Of a DNA stretch of 64,000 nucleotides, positions 61,109-64,000 are shown one piece after another. Under the pieces are notes generated by a model, which saw nothing but the letters and a program-made list of their open reading frames with translations, was not told the DNA's origin and made no database searches. A program made the position numbers and the translations under genes. Position 1 is the first letter of the stretch, and every line of letters begins with the position of its first letter. This stretch comes from Pseudobutyrivibrio sp. 49 (GTDB taxonomy: Bacteria > Bacillota > Clostridia > Lachnospirales > Lachnospiraceae). The DNA is taken from assembly GCF_900100545.1 (NCBI RefSeq), contig NZ_FNDP01000012.1, forward strand, positions 19,605 through 83,604, read 5' to 3'.

Positions 61109-63700
61109 ATGAATACCGGAGATAGAATACCTGATAAGAGAAAATATTTATTAGAGAACTTTGGAAGGGCAATGCAGGAAGGCTGGCTGGAGGTATACTA
61201 TCAGCCTATCATCCGTGGCTCTAGTGGAAGAGTATGTGGTGAGGAAGCTCTTGTACGCTGGGACGACCCTGTCCTCGGTGTGCTTAATCCTGCTGAATTT
61301 ATTCCTATTCTTGAATCTGTTAATTTGATTGACAGACTGGATCTTTATGTATTGGAGCAGGTTCTCGCAAAACTTGATAAATTTAAGGAAATGGGATTGT
61401 ACAGAGTAGTTCATTCTGTAAATTTCTCTCAGATAGACTTTTTCTCTTCAGATATAGTAGCAGAGGTAAAACAGCGTGTGGATGCTTCATCGGTCCCGCC
61501 TTCACTTATAGCTATTGATGTTATTGAAAGCGCATGCAGTACAAGAGATGAGGCTGTTTTATCTAAGTTAGACCAGTTCCAAAAGCTTGGATTCCAGGTT
61601 TGGATGGATGACTATGGGAATGGAGATTTCTCTCCAATTCTTCTCCAGCAGATAAATTTTGATTTGCTGAAAATAAATATGAATCTTGTTAGTCAGGTTC
61701 GCACCAGTAAGAGCGCCAAGGTTATTATCACAGAGCTTGTAAGACTTGCGATGGCTCTTGGTATAGAGGTGGCAGCAGAGGGTGTTGAGGACGATGACGA
61801 GGCTGAGTTCTTAAAAGAGATTGGCTGTGTAAAGCTTCAGGGCTTCTATTATTGCAAGCCAGTATCTTTATCAGATATTTTGACCAGATATAAGAATGGT
61901 ACACAGATAGGCTTTGAGAATCCAGATGAGCGTGAATACTATACAGCAGTTGGTCATGTCAGCCTGTATGACCTGGCTTTTACCAATAACGATGAAAATG
62001 GTATGGTAGATTACTTTGACACTCTGCCTATGGCCATTTTGCAGGTTAATTCCGAGGAGATTTCACTGCTTCGTTGTAATGCTAACTTTAGGAAATTCTT
62101 TCACGCAAACTTTACTGACAAGAGGGGTGTGACGACCTATCATTTTAAAGGCTCAGATAAATTAGTGGGCTTTTATGCAATGACAGAGGTGCGTCAGTGT
62201 GGTATAGACGGAAAAAGAAGGATTATTGATGAGCGTACTAAAAATGGAAAGACAGTTGAGTTGCTTATCAACAAGATTTCCGATGACCCTGTTACAGGTA
62301 TGGCAGCTGTCGCTGTTGTAATTCTTTCTGTTACTGAAAGACCGGGAAACTTAGATGACTTGAGCTATAACTACATTGCAAGAGCTTTGGCTGAGGACTA
62401 TATAAAGCTTTACTTTGTAGATATGGAAACGGACGAATATACCGAGTATGCTTCTGATGGTAAGAATCGAGACATAACAGCTATTAGACGTGGACAACAG
62501 TTCTTCGATGTGCCTGAAGATGAAAGATATAAATTTATCTATAAGGAAGACAGGGCAAGATTTATTGATTCGTTTACAAAAGAACAGATAACACATGATT
62601 TGAACAAATACGGAAAGTACACCATTACTTATAGGTCTCTAATGAATGGTGAACCTAAATATGTAAATCTTAAGGCGGTACGTGTAAGAACAGATAATAG
62701 GCATATAATTATCGGTATAAGTGATGTTGATGCTCAGACACGAGAGCAGGAGGCTTTCCAGAGAATAAAGGAGGAACGAATAACCTTTAATAGAATTGCT
62801 GCATTGTCCAGTGATTTTATAAATATTTATTGTGTGGATCCTAACACTGGATTCTATGAAATTTTCAAGATGAATCCTGAAAATATGCAATATGAGCTCG
62901 ATCCAGAAGGTGGGGATTTCTTCAAAGATAGTAGAGAGAGATTTAAGGAAATTGTCTATGAAGAGGATGTAGATGCTCTTTTGAAAATCTTTACAAAGGA
63001 AAATATCATAGCATCCATCAAGGAACAAGGCCTATTTACCTACACATGCAGAGTTAAGAGGATTAACGGTGGTTTTAGATATGTAACTATGAAGACAGCC
63101 CTTTTGGAAGAGCTTGATGGTCCACATCTTATCTTTGGTCTTATCAATGTTGATGAGCAAGTTCGAAAGGAAAAAGAATACGCTGAAAAGGTTTCAGAAG
63201 CCGAGGATAAGGCTATTCGAGACGAGCTTACAGGTGTTAAAAATAAGCACGCTTATGCAATAGCCGAGGAAGAATTCAATGTTAGAATTGAGGCTAAAAG
63301 AGCAAATGACTTTGCACTGGTGGTATGCGATTTGAATGGTCTGAAGGATGTAAACGATAACTTCGGACATCAGACTGGAGACCAGTTTATCAAGGACGGC
63401 TGTAAGATAATTTGTACAGTATTTTCTCATAGTCCTGTATACAGAATCGGTGGCGATGAGTTTGTTGTTATAGTTCAAGGCGCAGATTATGGAAATCTTG
63501 ACAAGCTTCTTGAAAACATGGAGAAGGTAAACAATCGAAATGCCAAGAAAAAAGAGGTTACCATAGCTGTTGGCGTTGCCAAGTTTGATGGACAAAGAGA
63601 GATGAGCGAGATTTTTGATGCTGCTGACGCTGAGATGTACCTTAATAAAAAGCGTATGAAAAAAGGTGAGCCGACACATCACGCTAGAGTAAACTTTTAG
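61109..63700 (+). CDS. EAL - PAS-like - GGDEF c-di-GMP signalling protein
   Basis: 863 residues from the ATG at 61109 (SD cggagg, 8 bases); an earlier frame start lacks an SD. N-terminal EAL domain (about 15-270) with EEALVRW, DDYGNG, AAEGVED and LQGFYYCKP. A middle of about 400 residues has three PAS-like sensor segments. C-terminal GGDEF domain (about 700-863) with DELTGVKNKHAY, NDNFGHQTGDQF and intact RIGGDEF. Both catalytic motifs look preserved, so it could make and degrade c-di-GMP; no RxxD inhibition site is seen. Cytoplasmic. Confidence 0.92.
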   Translation: MNTGDRIPDKRKYLLENFGRAMQEGWLEVYYQPIIRGSSGRVCGEEALVRWDDPVLGVLNPAEFIPILESVNLIDRLDLYVLEQVLAKLDKFKEMGLYRVVHSVNFSQIDFFSSDIVAEVKQRVDASSVPPSLIAIDVIESACSTRDEAVLSKLDQFQKLGFQVWMDDYGNGDFSPILLQQINFDLLKINMNLVSQVRTSKSAKVIITELVRLAMALGIEVAAEGVEDDDEAEFLKEIGCVKLQGFYYCKPVSLSDILTRYKNGTQIGFENPDEREYYTAVGHVSLYDLAFTNNDENGMVDYFDTLPMAILQVNSEEISLLRCNANFRKFFHANFTDKRGVTTYHFKGSDKLVGFYAMTEVRQCGIDGKRRIIDERTKNGKTVELLINKISDDPVTGMAAVAVVILSVTERPGNLDDLSYNYIARALAEDYIKLYFVDMETDEYTEYASDGKNRDITAIRRGQQFFDVPEDERYKFIYKEDRARFIDSFTKEQITHDLNKYGKYTITYRSLMNGEPKYVNLKAVRVRTDNRHIIIGISDVDAQTREQEAFQRIKEERITFNRIAALSSDFINIYCVDPNTGFYEIFKMNPENMQYELDPEGGDFFKDSRERFKEIVYEEDVDALLKIFTKENIIASIKEQGLFTYTCRVKRINGGFRYVTMKTALLEELDGPHLIFGLINVDEQVRKEKEYAEKVSEAEDKAIRDELTGVKNKHAYAIAEEEFNVRIEAKRANDFALVVCDLNGLKDVNDNFGHQTGDQFIKDGCKIICTVFSHSPVYRIGGDEFVVIVQGADYGNLDKLLENMEKVNNRNAKKKEVTIAVGVAKFDGQREMSEIFDAADAEMYLNKKRMKKGEPTHHARVNF

Positions 63701-63724
63701 TCGGAAAAAATAGAATAAATACAA

Positions 63725-63792
63725 AAAGAACATCCTTCTTGTGATAAGGTTATGGTTTGCGAAAAAAACTTTATCAAGGGAGGATGTTCTTT
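63725..63792 (+). repeat. IS left-end hairpin masking the transposase SD
   Basis: Perfect 12-bp stem aaagaacatcct (63725-63736) with aggatgttcttt (63781-63792), extended inside by cttgtgataa / ttatcaag. The SD gggagg lies partly in the 3' arm, so translation from read-through transcripts would be reduced. Confidence 0.55.
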
Positions 63793-63793
63793 T

Positions 63794-64000
63794 ATGCAAA
63801 AGAGTATACAGTATTTTGGAGAAGTGTGCATTCAAAGATTTTTAGAAATACAAAAAGAGTTATATCAAAACCCAAAAGATTTAGCTGAGTTTATACTAAA
63901 TGTTGAAAGTGAGGTAAGGAAACTGGGCCGTATTTTTATTGAAGAGACACTTGAGGAAATGGATCAACTTATACGTGAAAGTGATAAAAGAAAGAAACAT
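63794..64000 (+). mobile_element. ISLre2-like transposase, 3' end outside window
   Basis: The first 69 codons are open to the window edge. The sequence ends with ETLEEMDQLIRESDKRKKH, which matches my memory of the N-terminal helix of ISLre2 (UPF0236) transposases, with the typical IRES..R.K segment. SD gggagg is 10 bases upstream inside a hairpin. Completeness and the right inverted repeat cannot be judged. Confidence 0.75.

Noticed and set aside
63194..63835. 213-codon frame antisense to the GGDEF domain
   Set aside because: Covers a firmly identified catalytic domain and the IS-end hairpin; no domain of its own.

Overview
The window reads as a low-GC, anaerobic, butyrate-forming Firmicute of the family Lachnospiraceae. 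The best clues are the thl-hbd-bcd-etfB-etfA butyryl-CoA operon, an oxygen-sensitive NrdD with NrdR-type boxes, and a secreted GH11 xylanase fused to a CE4 deacetylase. From memory, that last architecture matches XynT of Pseudobutyrivibrio xylanivorans, so Pseudobutyrivibrio/Butyrivibrio is my best guess (an inference; no search was possible).

Layout. 1-5.5 kb: end of a cell-surface glycan cluster (pyruvyl transferase, glf, a double-HAD protein) and a membrane-anchored beta-propeller protein. 5.9-11.1 kb: butyrate operon without crotonase. 11.3-15.7 kb: a MATE exporter, a GH2 glycosidase and a two-gene ThrE-type exporter. 15.7-16 kb: a cluster of perfect DnaA boxes. 16.1-20.8 kb: Mrp ATPase, cyclophilin, a membrane protein, a CorC/HlyC protein and a TPR lipoprotein. 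20.9-23.5 kb: NrdR-box-controlled nrdD carrying a fused glutaredoxin domain.

23.6-45.2 kb is the most interesting coding region: a type VII (WXG100/EssC) secretion locus wrapped in phosphothreonine signalling. In order it holds a large Ig-repeat surface protein, a membrane FHA protein with a degenerate trypsin-like ectodomain, a PP2C phosphatase, a transmembrane Ser/Thr kinase, a small membrane protein with seven Thr-Thr motifs at 8-residue spacing, another FHA protein, a CpaE/MinD-like ATPase, a YukD-like ubiquitin fold, EssC with its own FHA domains, three WXG100-like proteins, a coiled-coil chaperone-like protein, a candidate effector, two 2-TM proteins and a TPR protein. The likely logic is kinase and phosphatase acting on Thr-Thr motifs that are read by FHA domains at the secretion ATPase.

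45.3-56.6 kb: the xylanase-deacetylase (minus strand), a three-gene amino-acid-type ABC importer and aspartate kinase sharing a 16-bp promoter motif, pyrC-pyrF-pyrK-pyrD, and mecA. 56.6-57.6 kb is about 1 kb of noncoding DNA with striking architecture: five inverted-repeat units of exactly 39 bp inside a 355-bp element with 41-bp terminal inverted repeats, flanked on both sides by large hairpins. 57.6-63.7 kb: a YjfB-like protein, an esterase/acyltransferase/zinc-ribbon membrane protein cluster, and an EAL-PAS-GGDEF protein. The window ends inside an ISLre2-like transposase.

A second noncoding signal is a ~92-nt structured RNA candidate present twice (16973-17064 and 59041-59132), each just before a ribosome binding site, with compensatory base changes between the copies. 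No tRNA, rRNA or CRISPR was seen.
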